Origin: Tropicimonas sp. IMCC34043
Lineage (GTDB): Bacteria > Pseudomonadota > Alphaproteobacteria > Rhodobacterales > Rhodobacteraceae
Reading direction: 5' to 3'
Length of the DNA: 64,000 bases
NCBI RefSeq assembly: GCF_003390845.1
Contig: NZ_QMEK01000004.1
Coordinates: forward strand, 1 to 64,000
Shown here: positions 56,417 to 64,000 of the stretch, piece after piece
Layout of the letters: each line of letters begins with the position of its first letter
How positions within the stretch are numbered: the first letter of the stretch is position 1
Notes under the pieces: generated by a model
What the model saw: only the letters and a program-made list of their open reading frames with translations
What the model was told of the DNA's origin: nothing
Databases searched by the model: none
Program-made: the position numbers and the translations under genes

Positions 56417-57421
56417 ATGCCGGCTAGCCGCCTTGCCCTCGCGCTCGAGGCAGGCGCCGTACACCTGCCGTCTGCGGGTCCCATCGCCGTGTTCCGGCCG
56501 CGAGCCGATGCCGACCTTTCGCCCTTGCCGCGCGAGCGGGTGGAGATCGTGCAGGGCAACAAGGCCGATCACGATGCCTGGATGCGGCGCGGATATGCCG
56601 TCAGCACCGCGACCCCGCAGGATTTTGCCGCGGCCCTGGTCGAGTTGCCGCGCGCCAAGGCAGAGGCGCGCGCGCTGGTCGCCGAGGCCTCGGCCGCGGG
56701 CGGGCCGGTGATTGTCGAGGGGCAGAAGACAGACGGGGTCGATTCGATCCTGCGCGAGATCCGCGCCCGCGTTGCCGTCAGCGAAGCCTTCGCCAAGGCC
56801 CATGGCAAGATTTTCCAGTTTCAGGCCGCGCCCGCGACCTTTGGCGACTGGGCCTTGCCCGCGGTGCAGCGGCTGGCCAACGGCTGGGTCACCGCGCCGG
56901 GGCTTTTCTCGGCCGACGGGCCCGACCCGGGCTCGGTCGCGCTGGCCGCCGCGTTGCCGGAAAAGATGCCGGGGCGGGTCGCCGACCTTGGCGGTGGCTG
57001 GGGCTATCTCGCGTTCCATGTGTTGCAGCGGCGCGGCGTCACCGAATGCGCGCTGGTCGAGGTCGAACATGCGGCGCTGGAGGCTGCGCGGCAGAACGTC
57101 GTCGACCCGCGCGCCCAGTTCCATTGGGCGGATGCGCTGAGCTGGTCCGATCCCGAACCCTTCGATCATGTCGTCGCCAATCCGCCGTTTCACGTCGGCC
57201 GCGCTGCCGATCCGGGGCTTGGCGCCGGCTTCATCGCCGCCGCGGCGCGCCTGCTAAGCCCGCGCGGAACGCTCTGGCTTGTGGCGAACCGGCATCTGCC
57301 CTATGAGGGGGCGCTCAATGAGGCCTTCCGCGAGATCCGCGAACTCGACGGCACGCCGGGGTTCAAGATCTATTCCGCCCAACGGCCGCGAGTTCCCGCA
57401 ACCAGGCGCCAAGGCCGCTGA
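56417..57421 (+). CDS. rsmC: Probable 16S rRNA guanine-N2 methyltransferase (RsmC type)
   Basis: The 334-residue protein has an N-terminal degenerate methyltransferase-like half and a C-terminal SAM-dependent half. The SAM site is RVADLGGGWGYLAFHVL and the catalytic motif is VANPPFHVG (NPPF, for amino-group methylation). This two-half build is that of RsmC/RlmG. RsmC modifies G1207 of 16S rRNA. The AGGAG site is good. It lies in the same direction as clpS, with a 50-base gap. Confidence 0.85.
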   Translation: MPASRLALALEAGAVHLPSAGPIAVFRPRADADLSPLPRERVEIVQGNKADHDAWMRRGYAVSTATPQDFAAALVELPRAKAEARALVAEASAAGGPVIVEGQKTDGVDSILREIRARVAVSEAFAKAHGKIFQFQAAPATFGDWALPAVQRLANGWVTAPGLFSADGPDPGSVALAAALPEKMPGRVADLGGGWGYLAFHVLQRRGVTECALVEVEHAALEAARQNVVDPRAQFHWADALSWSDPEPFDHVVANPPFHVGRAADPGLGAGFIAAAARLLSPRGTLWLVANRHLPYEGALNEAFREIRELDGTPGFKIYSAQRPRVPATRRQGR

Positions 57422-57462
57422 GCGGCCCAACACTCCCGATACGACTTCACAGGACAGGAACG

Positions 57463-58281
57463 ATGACCTTCTCGATTGCAGGAAAGACTGCCATTGTGAC
57501 CGGTGCCGCGCACGGCATCGGGCTCGCCATCGCCCGCCACTTCGTGGAGAAGGGCGCCAACGTCATGCTGGCCGACATGGACGAGGCACGGTTGTGCGAC
57601 GAGGTCGGCGGATCGAATGGCGAAAGCGGCCGCGGCACCGCGCGTGCCTTTGCCGGCGATCTGCGCGAACGGCTGACCATTGCCAACCTTCTGTCCGCGA
57701 CGCTCGACAGTTTCGAACGTGTGGACATCCTGGTCAACGCCTGCCGGCAGGTCATGCCGTCCGACCCGCTCGATCCCGACAGCGACAATGTCGAGACCTT
57801 GCTGCAGCAGAACCTGATCGTGGCGCTGCGGCTAAGCCAGGCAACGGCGAAACGGTTCATCAAACAGGCCGAAGGCAAGGACCTGGCCGAAGAGCAGTCG
57901 ATCGGGGCGATCGTCAACCTGTCGTCGATTGCGGCGCGGCGCAGCAATCCAGGCCTGCTCGGCTATTCGATCTCGTCGGCAGCACTTGACCAGATGACGC
58001 GGAGCATGGCGGTCGGTCTGGCCCCGCACCGGATCCGGGTGAACGGCATCGCCTTCGGTTCGGTGCTGTCCGACAGCCTGAAGGTCGCGCTGAAACAGAA
58101 CCCCACCTATCGCGCCGAGGTTCGGGATCACACGCCGATGAAGCGGATTGCGAAGCCGAGCGAGGTTGCCTCGGCGGCCCAGTTCCTGGCCTCGGACGGC
58201 GCGGCCTTCATGACCGGACAGATCGTGACCGTGGATGGTGGACGCACACTCGTCGATCCGGTCGCCGTACCCGCCTACTGA
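57463..58281 (+). CDS. SDR-family protein lacking the catalytic lysine
   Basis: This 272-residue short-chain dehydrogenase fold has the nucleotide-binding VTGAAHGIGLAIA, NLSSIAARR (active-site Ser), and a C-terminal VTVDGGRT. The catalytic Y-x-x-x-K reads Tyr168-Ser-Ile-Ser-Ser172, so the lysine is replaced by serine. The NAG motif is also altered (LVNACRQ). It may be an inactive, binding or regulatory SDR, or use an unusual mechanism. It follows rsmC by 41 bases with AGGA upstream and is probably co-transcribed. Confidence 0.85.
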   Translation: MTFSIAGKTAIVTGAAHGIGLAIARHFVEKGANVMLADMDEARLCDEVGGSNGESGRGTARAFAGDLRERLTIANLLSATLDSFERVDILVNACRQVMPSDPLDPDSDNVETLLQQNLIVALRLSQATAKRFIKQAEGKDLAEEQSIGAIVNLSSIAARRSNPGLLGYSISSAALDQMTRSMAVGLAPHRIRVNGIAFGSVLSDSLKVALKQNPTYRAEVRDHTPMKRIAKPSEVASAAQFLASDGAAFMTGQIVTVDGGRTLVDPVAVPAY

Positions 58282-58334
58282 GCCGGCCCACCGATCGCGG
58301 CCCGCATGGGGACCGAACGCGCGGGGGCGCCGTG

Positions 58335-58742
58335 CTATCCGAGGGGGAACTGCGCCTCGCAGCTCTTCAGGCTCAACTCGGCCCGCGTTGTCGCCTTGGC
58401 GCGGCTCTGCTTCAATTCCGCCAGCTTGCGCTGTTCCGACACCCTGTCGATCGGTACCGGCACCGCGCGATAGCGGGTCTCGACCTGATTGCAATACCCC
58501 CAGCCAACCCCTACCAGGCCGCCATTGATCGCGCCGTAGCCGCTGCCGAGGCAGAGATCGAGGCCCGAGGTCACATAGGGTTCCTGCCGGATCGCATAGC
58601 CGCGGGCGAGGTTGCCCTCGACTTCGGCAATCAGACCTTCGAGGACGGCCACGTCCCGCGTCGCCTGTTGCAGGCAGGCCTGTCGCGGCGACACGCAGGC
58701 CGCAAGCAACAGCAGCAATACGAGGGGAATCAACCGCTTCAT
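58335..58742 (-). CDS. Small lipoprotein of unknown function
   Basis: The 135-residue protein starts with a lipoprotein signal (MKRLIPLVLLLLLAAC, lipobox LAAC). The mature part is predicted helical, then a Gly-rich middle (GSGYGAINGGLVGVGWGY) and a basic/Ala-rich C-terminus. Five cysteines besides the lipidated one are present. I do not recognise the family. Divergent from hemF. Confidence 0.72.
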   Translation of the reverse strand: MKRLIPLVLLLLLAACVSPRQACLQQATRDVAVLEGLIAEVEGNLARGYAIRQEPYVTSGLDLCLGSGYGAINGGLVGVGWGYCNQVETRYRAVPVPIDRVSEQRKLAELKQSRAKATTRAELSLKSCEAQFPLG

Positions 58743-58817
58743 CGCCAGAGCATAGCGTGGACGCGACCTGCCGCCAATGATAGCTCTGGCTGGCGTTCAG
58801 GGCAGGAGGAACAGCGC

Positions 58818-59708
58818 ATGTCAGAGGGGATGGAGGACCGCAAGGCGCAGGCAGCGGCGTGGTTTCGCGAGCTGCGCGACCGCATCGTCGCGGCCTTCGA
58901 GGCGCTCGAGCAAAGCCAGACCACGGGACCGACAGCGGCCCTTCCGGCGGGACGTTTCGAGGTGAGCGAAACCCGGCGCGCCTCGGACGATGGCAGCGAT
59001 GCCGGTGGCGGGCTGATGAGCGTGTTGCGCGGCGGCCGGGTGTTCGAGAAGGTGGGCGTCAACGTCTCGACCGTCCATGGCCTGCTCGGCGAGGCCGCGC
59101 AAAAGGCGATGGCGGCCCGCGGCGTGCCGGGGATTACCGCGGACCCGCGGTTCTGGGCCTCGGGGATCAGCCTTGTCGCACATATGCAGAACCCCCATTG
59201 TCCTGCGGTGCACATGAACACGCGGATGTTCTGGACGCCGAACGCCTGGTGGTTTGGCGGCGGGTCCGACCTGAACCCCTGTATCGAATATCCCGAGGAC
59301 ACCGCGGCCTTTCATGCGGTGCTGCGGGCGGCCTGCGCGCGCCATGGTGCGGGGTATTACGACCGCTTCAAGGCCTGGGCCGACGAGTATTTCTTTGTCC
59401 CCCATCGCGGCCGGGCCCGGGGCGTCGGCGGTATCTTCTATGACGATCACAACACCGGCGACTGGGATGCGGATTTTGCCCTGACCCGCGACGTCGGTTC
59501 GGCCTTCCTGCCGGCCTTCCTGCCGATCACCGAACGCCGAAGGGACCAGCCCTGGGGCGAGCCTGACCGCGACGTGCAACTGATCCACCGCGGGCTCTAT
59601 GCCGAATACAACCTCGTCTATGATCGCGGCACGAAGTTTGGCCTTGCGACCGGGCACGACGCCAATGCCGTGCTGATGAGCCTGCCGCCGCTGGCGAAAT
59701 GGGTCTGA
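58818..59708 (+). CDS. hemF: Oxygen-dependent coproporphyrinogen III oxidase
   Basis: The 296-residue HemF has PRFWASGISLVAHMQNPHCPAVHMN, WWFGGGSDLNPCI, and RGVGGIFYDDHNTGDW. The active-site Asp and His residues of the family are thus present. It is the aerobic counterpart of hemN, also in the window. The ATG at 58818 follows CAGGAGGAA. Confidence 0.97.
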   Translation: MSEGMEDRKAQAAAWFRELRDRIVAAFEALEQSQTTGPTAALPAGRFEVSETRRASDDGSDAGGGLMSVLRGGRVFEKVGVNVSTVHGLLGEAAQKAMAARGVPGITADPRFWASGISLVAHMQNPHCPAVHMNTRMFWTPNAWWFGGGSDLNPCIEYPEDTAAFHAVLRAACARHGAGYYDRFKAWADEYFFVPHRGRARGVGGIFYDDHNTGDWDADFALTRDVGSAFLPAFLPITERRRDQPWGEPDRDVQLIHRGLYAEYNLVYDRGTKFGLATGHDANAVLMSLPPLAKWV

Positions 59709-59897
59709 CCCAGCGCCCCATGCGGCCCATTCTTGCCCGCCGGGCCAGATTCTGACGATTTTGTGTGCCCTGACGACAGCTCTGCGGTCAGCGGAACCCG
59801 GGTTCTGTGTTAGCCTTGCCAGACTGGCCCTGTCACGGGACCGCCCGCTCTGCCGGGGCCGTATCCGTCGCGGGCGCGCGCAGGAGGAGGAGCGTCA

Positions 59898-60779
59898 ATG
59901 GTCAAGACTATCGGGAACCCTCTGTCATGGTCGGCCAATGCGGTCGGGGCGACAGGATCGGCCGTCGCGGGCAGCATCGCCCATATCGGCGGCGACGGCA
60001 TGGCCGCGCCAAAGGTGCGTCATGTCACCACGGCGGATGTGCGCAGTGCGCTCAGAAAGGGCGTCGATGACGCCATGGCGTTTCGCAGCGATGTGCCCTT
60101 CGTCGTCGTGATGTATCCAGCGATCGGCATCCTGCTGGCGATCTTTGCCTCGCACCTGACGCTGTTGCCGTTGCTGTTTCCTGTGGTCGCGGGCTTTGCG
60201 CTGATCGGGCCGGTTGCCGCAATCGGGCTGTATCAGATGAGCCGGCGCCGGGCGCTTGGCGAACCTGCCGGCTGGCAGGATGCCTTTGCGCTGGGCCGTT
60301 CGCCCGCCTTGGCACCGCTGCTGATGTTCGGGCTGCTGCTGATGGCGCTGTTCTTCCTGTGGCTCGGGGCGGCGGCGGTCATCTACGATCTGACGCTGGG
60401 GCCAGTGCCGCCACTGTCCCACACGGGTTTCCTTGGCGCAGTCTTCGGCACCGCAGCCGGTTGGGCGATGATCGTGCTTGGCTGCGGGGTCGGGGCGCTG
60501 TTTGCCGGGCTGGTTCTGTCGGTCAGCTTTGCCGCGCCGCTTCTGGTCGACCGCAACGTCGGATTCGTCACGGCCGTTGTAACATCGGTGCGGATCTGCC
60601 GCGAAAGCCCGCGCACCATGGTCGTCTGGGGGGCAATCGTGGCGGGCAGTCTTTTTCTGGGCATGCTGCCGCTGTTCCTCGGCCTGATCGTGGTGCTGCC
60701 GGTTCTGGGCCATGCGACCTGGCACCTCTATCGCGCCGCAACCGTTGATCCGGACGCCGTCAGTGACACCGTGGCCTAG
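59898..60779 (+). CDS. DUF2189 membrane protein
   Basis: The 293-residue protein has a hydrophilic N-terminal 65 residues and about six membrane helices. The stretch DVPFVVVMYPAIGILLAIF and the following QMSRRRALGEPAGWQDAF match the DUF2189 family (sometimes annotated as cytochrome c oxidase subunit I-like), whose function is unknown. It is a single gene with an AGGAGGAG site; no close partner is apparent. Confidence 0.78.
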   Translation: MVKTIGNPLSWSANAVGATGSAVAGSIAHIGGDGMAAPKVRHVTTADVRSALRKGVDDAMAFRSDVPFVVVMYPAIGILLAIFASHLTLLPLLFPVVAGFALIGPVAAIGLYQMSRRRALGEPAGWQDAFALGRSPALAPLLMFGLLLMALFFLWLGAAAVIYDLTLGPVPPLSHTGFLGAVFGTAAGWAMIVLGCGVGALFAGLVLSVSFAAPLLVDRNVGFVTAVVTSVRICRESPRTMVVWGAIVAGSLFLGMLPLFLGLIVVLPVLGHATWHLYRAATVDPDAVSDTVA

Positions 60780-60884
60780 GCTTTCCCTGCGCGCGGGCGC
60801 GGTGCGGGGTTCCGCATTGCCGCCGTTCCGGTTTATCACCGAAGGGCGGCACCAGCGCAGTGTCGCATGCAGCGGGAGGGCGCG

Positions 60885-61352
60885 ATGCGTGGAAGATGTA
60901 CCTGTGGCGAGGTTGTCTATGAACTGGCCGAGCGGCCGATGTTCGTGCACTGCTGCCATTGCCGCTGGTGTCAGCGCGAGACCGGTGCTGCCTTTGCGCT
61001 GAACGCGATCATCGAATTCGACCGGCTGCGGGTGCTCGCCGGCACGCCCGAGGTGATCGACACACCGTCGGAGAGCGGACGCGGCCAGAAGATCGCCCGC
61101 TGCCCGACCTGCAAGGTGGCGCTGTGGAGCACCTATTCCAGCCCGGCGTTCCGATTCGTCCGGGTCGGCACGCTCGACGATCCCGACGCCTGCCCGCCCG
61201 ACATTCACATCTTCACCGAAAGCAAACAGCCCTGGATGGTGATCCCGGAGGGCGCCATGGCGGTCCCGGTCTATTATGACGTCAAGAAGTGCTGGCCGGC
61301 CGAAAGCCTGCTGCGGCGCAACTTGGTGAAGGCGCGGCTCAACCCTTCCTGA
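60885..61352 (+). CDS. GFA/CENP-V family zinc protein
   Basis: The 155-residue protein begins [14 protein letters not shown]. It has the zinc-cysteine arrangement of the GFA family: CTCG, then [14 protein letters not shown], then CPTCKVALW. Members are called glutathione-dependent formaldehyde-activating enzymes, though few have a proven activity. The ATG at 60885 has GGGAGG at ideal spacing; an in-frame ATG lies at 60867. Its 3' end overlaps the convergent hemE by 14 bases. Confidence 0.88.
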   Translation: MRGRCTCGEVVYELAERPMFVHCCHCRWCQRETGAAFALNAIIEFDRLRVLAGTPEVIDTPSESGRGQKIARCPTCKVALWSTYSSPAFRFVRVGTLDDPDACPPDIHIFTESKQPWMVIPEGAMAVPVYYDVKKCWPAESLLRRNLVKARLNPS

Positions 61353-62376
61353 TCGTCTCGACCATCAACGCGACGTTCTCGGGGTCGGCATCGGGGGTGA
61401 TGCCGTGCCCGAGGTTGAAGATATGCGGTCCCTTGGCAAAGGCGCGGACCACGGTGCGGGTCGCCTCGACCAGTGCCGGGCCGCCCGTGACCATGTGGGA
61501 CGGGTCGAGGTTGCCCTGGACGCAGCCGTCGACCTGCACCTTGGCAGCGGCCCAGGGGGCACTGACAGAATTGTCGACTGCGACGCAATCGGCGCCGGTG
61601 GCCCGGGCGAACCCGACATAGCGGGGCCCCGCCTCGCGCGGGAAGGCGATAACCGGCAGGCCCGGGTGGCGCGCCTTGAGCGCCGAGATGATCCGGCGGG
61701 CGGGTTCCAGCGCATAGCGGTCGAAATCCTCGCCATTCAGCGAGCCTGCCCAGCTGTCGAACAGCTTCACCACCTCGGCGCCGGCCTCGACCTGCGCCGA
61801 AAGGTACTCGATCGTCGCTTCGGTCAGCCGGTCGATCAGCGCCTCGAACAGCGGGCGGTTTTCGGCGATCAGCGCATGGGCCGGGCCCTGGTCGGGGGTG
61901 CCGCGGCCGGCGATCATATAGGTCGCGACGGTCCAGGGGGCGCCGGCAAAGCCGATCAGCGTCGTCTCGGCGGGCAGTTCGCGCGCGAGGATGCGCACGG
62001 TCTCATAGACCGGGGCGAGGTGGTCGTGGATGTCGTCCTTGCCCTTCAGCGCGTCGAAATCGGCCTGCGAGGCGATCGTCGACAGCCGCGGCCCTTCACC
62101 TGTGGCAAACCACAACTCGGCGCCAAGCGCCTGTGGTACCAGAAGAATGTCGGCAAACAGGATCGCCGCATCAAAGCCAAAGCGGCGAATCGGCTGCAGG
62201 GTGACTTCGGCCGCCAGATCGGGGGTATAGCACAGCGACAGGAAATCGCCCGCCTGCTCGCGTGTCGCGCGGTATTCCGGAAGGTAGCGCCCGGCCTGCC
62301 GCATCATCCAGATCGGCGGCGTTGGCAGGATCTCTCCGGCTAGGCTGCGCAGCAGCTTTTTGGTCTCGGTCATCAT
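61339..62376 (-). CDS. hemE: Uroporphyrinogen decarboxylase
   Basis: The 345-residue HemE has [17 protein letters not shown] at the N-terminus (active-site Arg residues), [12 protein letters not shown] (active-site Asp), [14 protein letters not shown], and [14 protein letters not shown] at the C-terminus. It converts uroporphyrinogen III to coproporphyrinogen III. The start is ATG 62376 (or the adjacent ATG 62373), with GAGGGG upstream. It is divergent from hemC with 103 bases between, an arrangement suited to shared control. Confidence 0.97.
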   Translation of the reverse strand: MMTETKKLLRSLAGEILPTPPIWMMRQAGRYLPEYRATREQAGDFLSLCYTPDLAAEVTLQPIRRFGFDAAILFADILLVPQALGAELWFATGEGPRLSTIASQADFDALKGKDDIHDHLAPVYETVRILARELPAETTLIGFAGAPWTVATYMIAGRGTPDQGPAHALIAENRPLFEALIDRLTEATIEYLSAQVEAGAEVVKLFDSWAGSLNGEDFDRYALEPARRIISALKARHPGLPVIAFPREAGPRYVGFARATGADCVAVDNSVSAPWAAAKVQVDGCVQGNLDPSHMVTGGPALVEATRTVVRAFAKGPHIFNLGHGITPDADPENVALMVETIRKG

Positions 62377-62479
62377 TACCCCCCTCACCAATCGCGTCCG
62401 TTGGGTGCGGTCTCTGCGACGGAAAGTCAAGCCGAGGGGGAGTTGCCAGTCAGCGGGGCGGCAATTATTCACCAGTGTC

Positions 62480-63442
62480 ATGAAACAGCCTCTCCCCTCC
62501 CCCGTATCGCCCCTGAAGATCGGTACCCGCGGCTCGCCGCTGGCGCTGTTTCAGGCCAATGAGACAAGGGCGAGGCTGGCATCGGCCTTCGACCTGCCGC
62601 TCGACGCCTTCGAGATCGTCGTGATCCGAACCACCGGAGACGACCGCGCGCTGATCGCGGCCGACAAGCCGCTGAAGGATATCGGCGGCAAGGGGCTGTT
62701 CACCAAGGAGATCGAAGAGGCCCTGCTGGACGGCACGATCGACATTGCAGTGCATTCGATGAAGGACATGCCGGTCGATCAGCCAGACGGGCTGACGCTC
62801 GACTGCCATCTGCCGCGCGAGGATGTGCGGGATGCTTTCGTCACGCTCGACGGCCGGGCGCTGGACGATCTGCCGTCGGGCGCGATTGTCGGCACGTCGT
62901 CGCTGCGCCGGCGGGCACAGTTGCTCTATCGCCGGCCCAACCTGCAGGTCGTCGAATTCCGCGGCAACGTGCAGACCCGGATGCGCAAGCTTGCCGAGGG
63001 CGTGGCCGATGCGACGTTTCTTGCCTGCGCCGGGCTGAACCGGCTGGGCCTGACCGAGGTCGCCCGGGTGCCGGTCTCGCCGGAAGAACTGTTGCCGGCG
63101 GTGGCGCAGGGCGCCATCGGGATCGAACGGCGCACCGACGACCCGCGGGTGGCGTCGATGCTGGAAGCGATCCACGACACGCCCACCGGGCAGCGGCTGG
63201 CCGCCGAAAGGGCCTATCTGGCAGCGCTTGACGGCTCCTGCGAGACGCCGATTGCCGGGTTGGCAGAACTTGACGGTGGAACGATCCAGCTTCGGGGCGA
63301 GATCCTGCGCCCCGATGGCAGCGAATGCCTGGCCGATGCCGGCAGCGCGCCGATCGAGGATGCTGCCGACCTGGGGCGCGAACTTGCGCTGCGGCTAAAA
63401 AAAGAAGCAGGTGATGGTTTTTTTGACTGGCGTACCGGCTAA
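62480..63442 (+). CDS. hemC: Porphobilinogen deaminase
   Basis: The 320-residue HemC has [12 protein letters not shown] at the start, [14 protein letters not shown] (active-site Asp region) and [12 protein letters not shown]. The dipyrromethane cofactor cysteine is Cys254 in [11 protein letters not shown]. It assembles four porphobilinogens into hydroxymethylbilane, two steps before HemE. Divergent from hemE. Confidence 0.97.
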   Translation: MKQPLPSPVSPLKIGTRGSPLALFQANETRARLASAFDLPLDAFEIVVIRTTGDDRALIAADKPLKDIGGKGLFTKEIEEALLDGTIDIAVHSMKDMPVDQPDGLTLDCHLPREDVRDAFVTLDGRALDDLPSGAIVGTSSLRRRAQLLYRRPNLQVVEFRGNVQTRMRKLAEGVADATFLACAGLNRLGLTEVARVPVSPEELLPAVAQGAIGIERRTDDPRVASMLEAIHDTPTGQRLAAERAYLAALDGSCETPIAGLAELDGGTIQLRGEILRPDGSECLADAGSAPIEDAADLGRELALRLKKEAGDGFFDWRTG

Positions 63443-63491
63443 ACGCCTGCAGGCGCAGCGCGCCTGTACCTGAAGTATCTTTTTCTATCCT

Positions 63492-63508
63492 TCGATGCTT
63501 TACATCGA
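63492..63508. promoter_or_regulatory. Inverted repeat upstream of the small ORF
   Basis: TCGATG-CTTTA-CATCGA has perfect 6-base arms with a 5-base spacer. It lies between the hemC stop and the small ORF, 58 bases before its start, in a locally AT-rich stretch. It could be an operator or the base of a leader hairpin. Confidence 0.45.
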
Positions 63509-63565
63509 GACTGTGGTACCCATATTCCAGTCTTGAGGTGTATTTTTGCAAGAAGGAGAAGGACT

Positions 63566-63664
63566 ATGCATCCATCCCACGGATTTCAGATGCTGATGAA
63601 AGAACGTCCCAACCGTCATCGTACGACATTGTGGACGGTGCTGCGGCGGAACTGGTTTCGCTGA
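63566..63664 (+). CDS. Small 32-residue basic protein, possible
   Basis: A 33-codon frame begins ATG CAT CCA and ends RRNWFR-stop. It has an excellent ribosome-binding site (AAGAAGGAGAAGG) and its own terminator 49 bases downstream. The peptide is basic, with Arg and Trp clustered in the second half (WTVLRRNWFR). An AT-rich promoter-like region with an inverted repeat precedes it. I know no family for it. It may be a real small protein, possibly membrane- or RNA-associated, or a leader of a small transcript. Confidence 0.5.
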   Translation: MHPSHGFQMLMKERPNRHRTTLWTVLRRNWFR

Positions 63665-63713
63665 TCCATTGACGCGACGGCCGGACGCGGTTTGACCCCG
63701 GCCTGGAATATAC

Positions 63714-63753
63714 GGCGCCCGCCCGAGAGACCGGACGGGCGCCCTTGCGTTTT
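63714..63753 (+). terminator. Rho-independent terminator after the small ORF
   Basis: The stem GGCGCCCG/CGGGCGCC extends by two pairs past one mismatch and is followed by CTTGCGTTTT. The T-run is on the plus side, so it ends the small-ORF transcript (and hemC read-through), not the convergent esterase gene. Confidence 0.8.
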
Positions 63754-63775
63754 GACACAGCCGAGCGCGAGTGGA

Positions 63776-64000
63776 TCACTGGCTTGCGGGTGGGGCGGCA
63801 TCAATCCGCGCCAGCAGCGCTTCGACCTGCGGCCCAAGCGAGCGCACCATCAGCGCGACGCCGGCGGGGTTCGGGTGCAGCCCGTCGGGCTGCAGATAGG
63901 TCTGGGCCAGCGTTTCGCGATCCGGTTGATCGCTGAGGCCCGACAGGAAGCTTTCGGCATAGAGCGTGTGGTGGGCAGCGGCGAGATCGGGGAAGATCGC
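63776..64000 (-). CDS. GDSL/SGNH esterase, C-terminal part (partial)
   Basis: The last 74 residues of a minus-strand gene continue beyond the window edge. They contain YLQPDGLHPNPAGVALM, the block with the catalytic Asp and His of SGNH hydrolases (arylesterase/TesA type). The serine and GDSL motif lie outside the window. The stop is TGA at 63776-63778. Confidence 0.85.
   Translation of the reverse strand, partial: AIFPDLAAAHHTLYAESFLSGLSDQPDRETLAQTYLQPDGLHPNPAGVALMVRSLGPQVEALLARIDAAPPASQ

Overview
The window is high-GC, densely coded DNA that looks like the chromosome of a member of the Rhodobacterales (Rhodobacter/Paracoccus type alphaproteobacterium). Evidence: an FnrL-type regulator with perfect TTGAT-N4-ATCAA boxes, a ccoNOQP-ccoGHIS cluster next to a usp gene, a membrane-anchored CycM-type cytochrome c beside pheA, a VPLPA-CTERM protein, and many ATGA/TTGA start-stop overlaps. 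No insertion sequence, prophage, CRISPR array or tRNA was seen. The left edge is the 3' end of a 5S rRNA, so the window begins immediately downstream of an rrn operon.

Layout. (1) 395-5702: a tightly packed signalling operon: an exported Tll0287-like c-haem protein, a large hybrid histidine kinase with two receivers, a lone receiver, and a phosphorelay-coupled class III adenylate cyclase. (2) 5721-9771 (minus): cyoABCD, a bo3-type quinol oxidase, convergent with the signalling operon. (3) 9954-12769 (minus): an arylsulfatase and an exported HAD phosphatase. (4) 13228-25476: a nitrogen-storage locus. It holds a basic-amino-acid ABC importer, cphA (cyanophycin synthetase), a double-length cyanophycinase whose second half has lost catalytic residues, a CphZ-like dipeptide hydrolase, an Lrp-type regulator with a likely operator, arginase and ornithine cyclodeaminase. 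Together these could import arginine, polymerise Asp and Arg, depolymerise the polymer, split beta-Asp-Arg and convert arginine via ornithine to proline. (5) 25543-32543: a GNAT acetyltransferase, a glucosylglycerate operon (phosphatase plus GpgS), cpdB, nudC and pheA. (6) 32688-40412: cycM, a yejABEF peptide importer, and a VPLPA-CTERM protein.

(7) 40496-53223: the low-oxygen island. It contains hemN and fnrL, divergent around one FNR box; a PepSY membrane protein; usp and ccoNOQP, divergent around two FNR-like boxes; a candidate FNR-driven small RNA or attenuated leader; and ccoGHIS behind a further FNR-like box. Aerobic (hemF) and oxygen-independent (hemN) coproporphyrinogen oxidases, hemE and hemC are all within 23 kb, so haem supply and haem-copper oxidases share this neighbourhood. 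(8) 53337-64000: a SPOR-tailed D,D-carboxypeptidase, a HAD hydrolase, clpS, rsmC, an SDR protein without the usual catalytic lysine, a lipoprotein, hemF, a DUF2189 membrane protein, a GFA-family protein, hemE and hemC (divergent), a 32-codon small ORF with a strong ribosome-binding site and terminator, and the 3' end of a GDSL esterase.

The most interesting items are the haem-sensor/phosphorelay/cAMP operon, the cyanophycin locus with its half-dead tandem cyanophycinase, the FNR-linked small RNA candidate between ccoP and ccoG, and the small ORF behind hemC. Family assignments rest on motifs read by eye; no database search was run.
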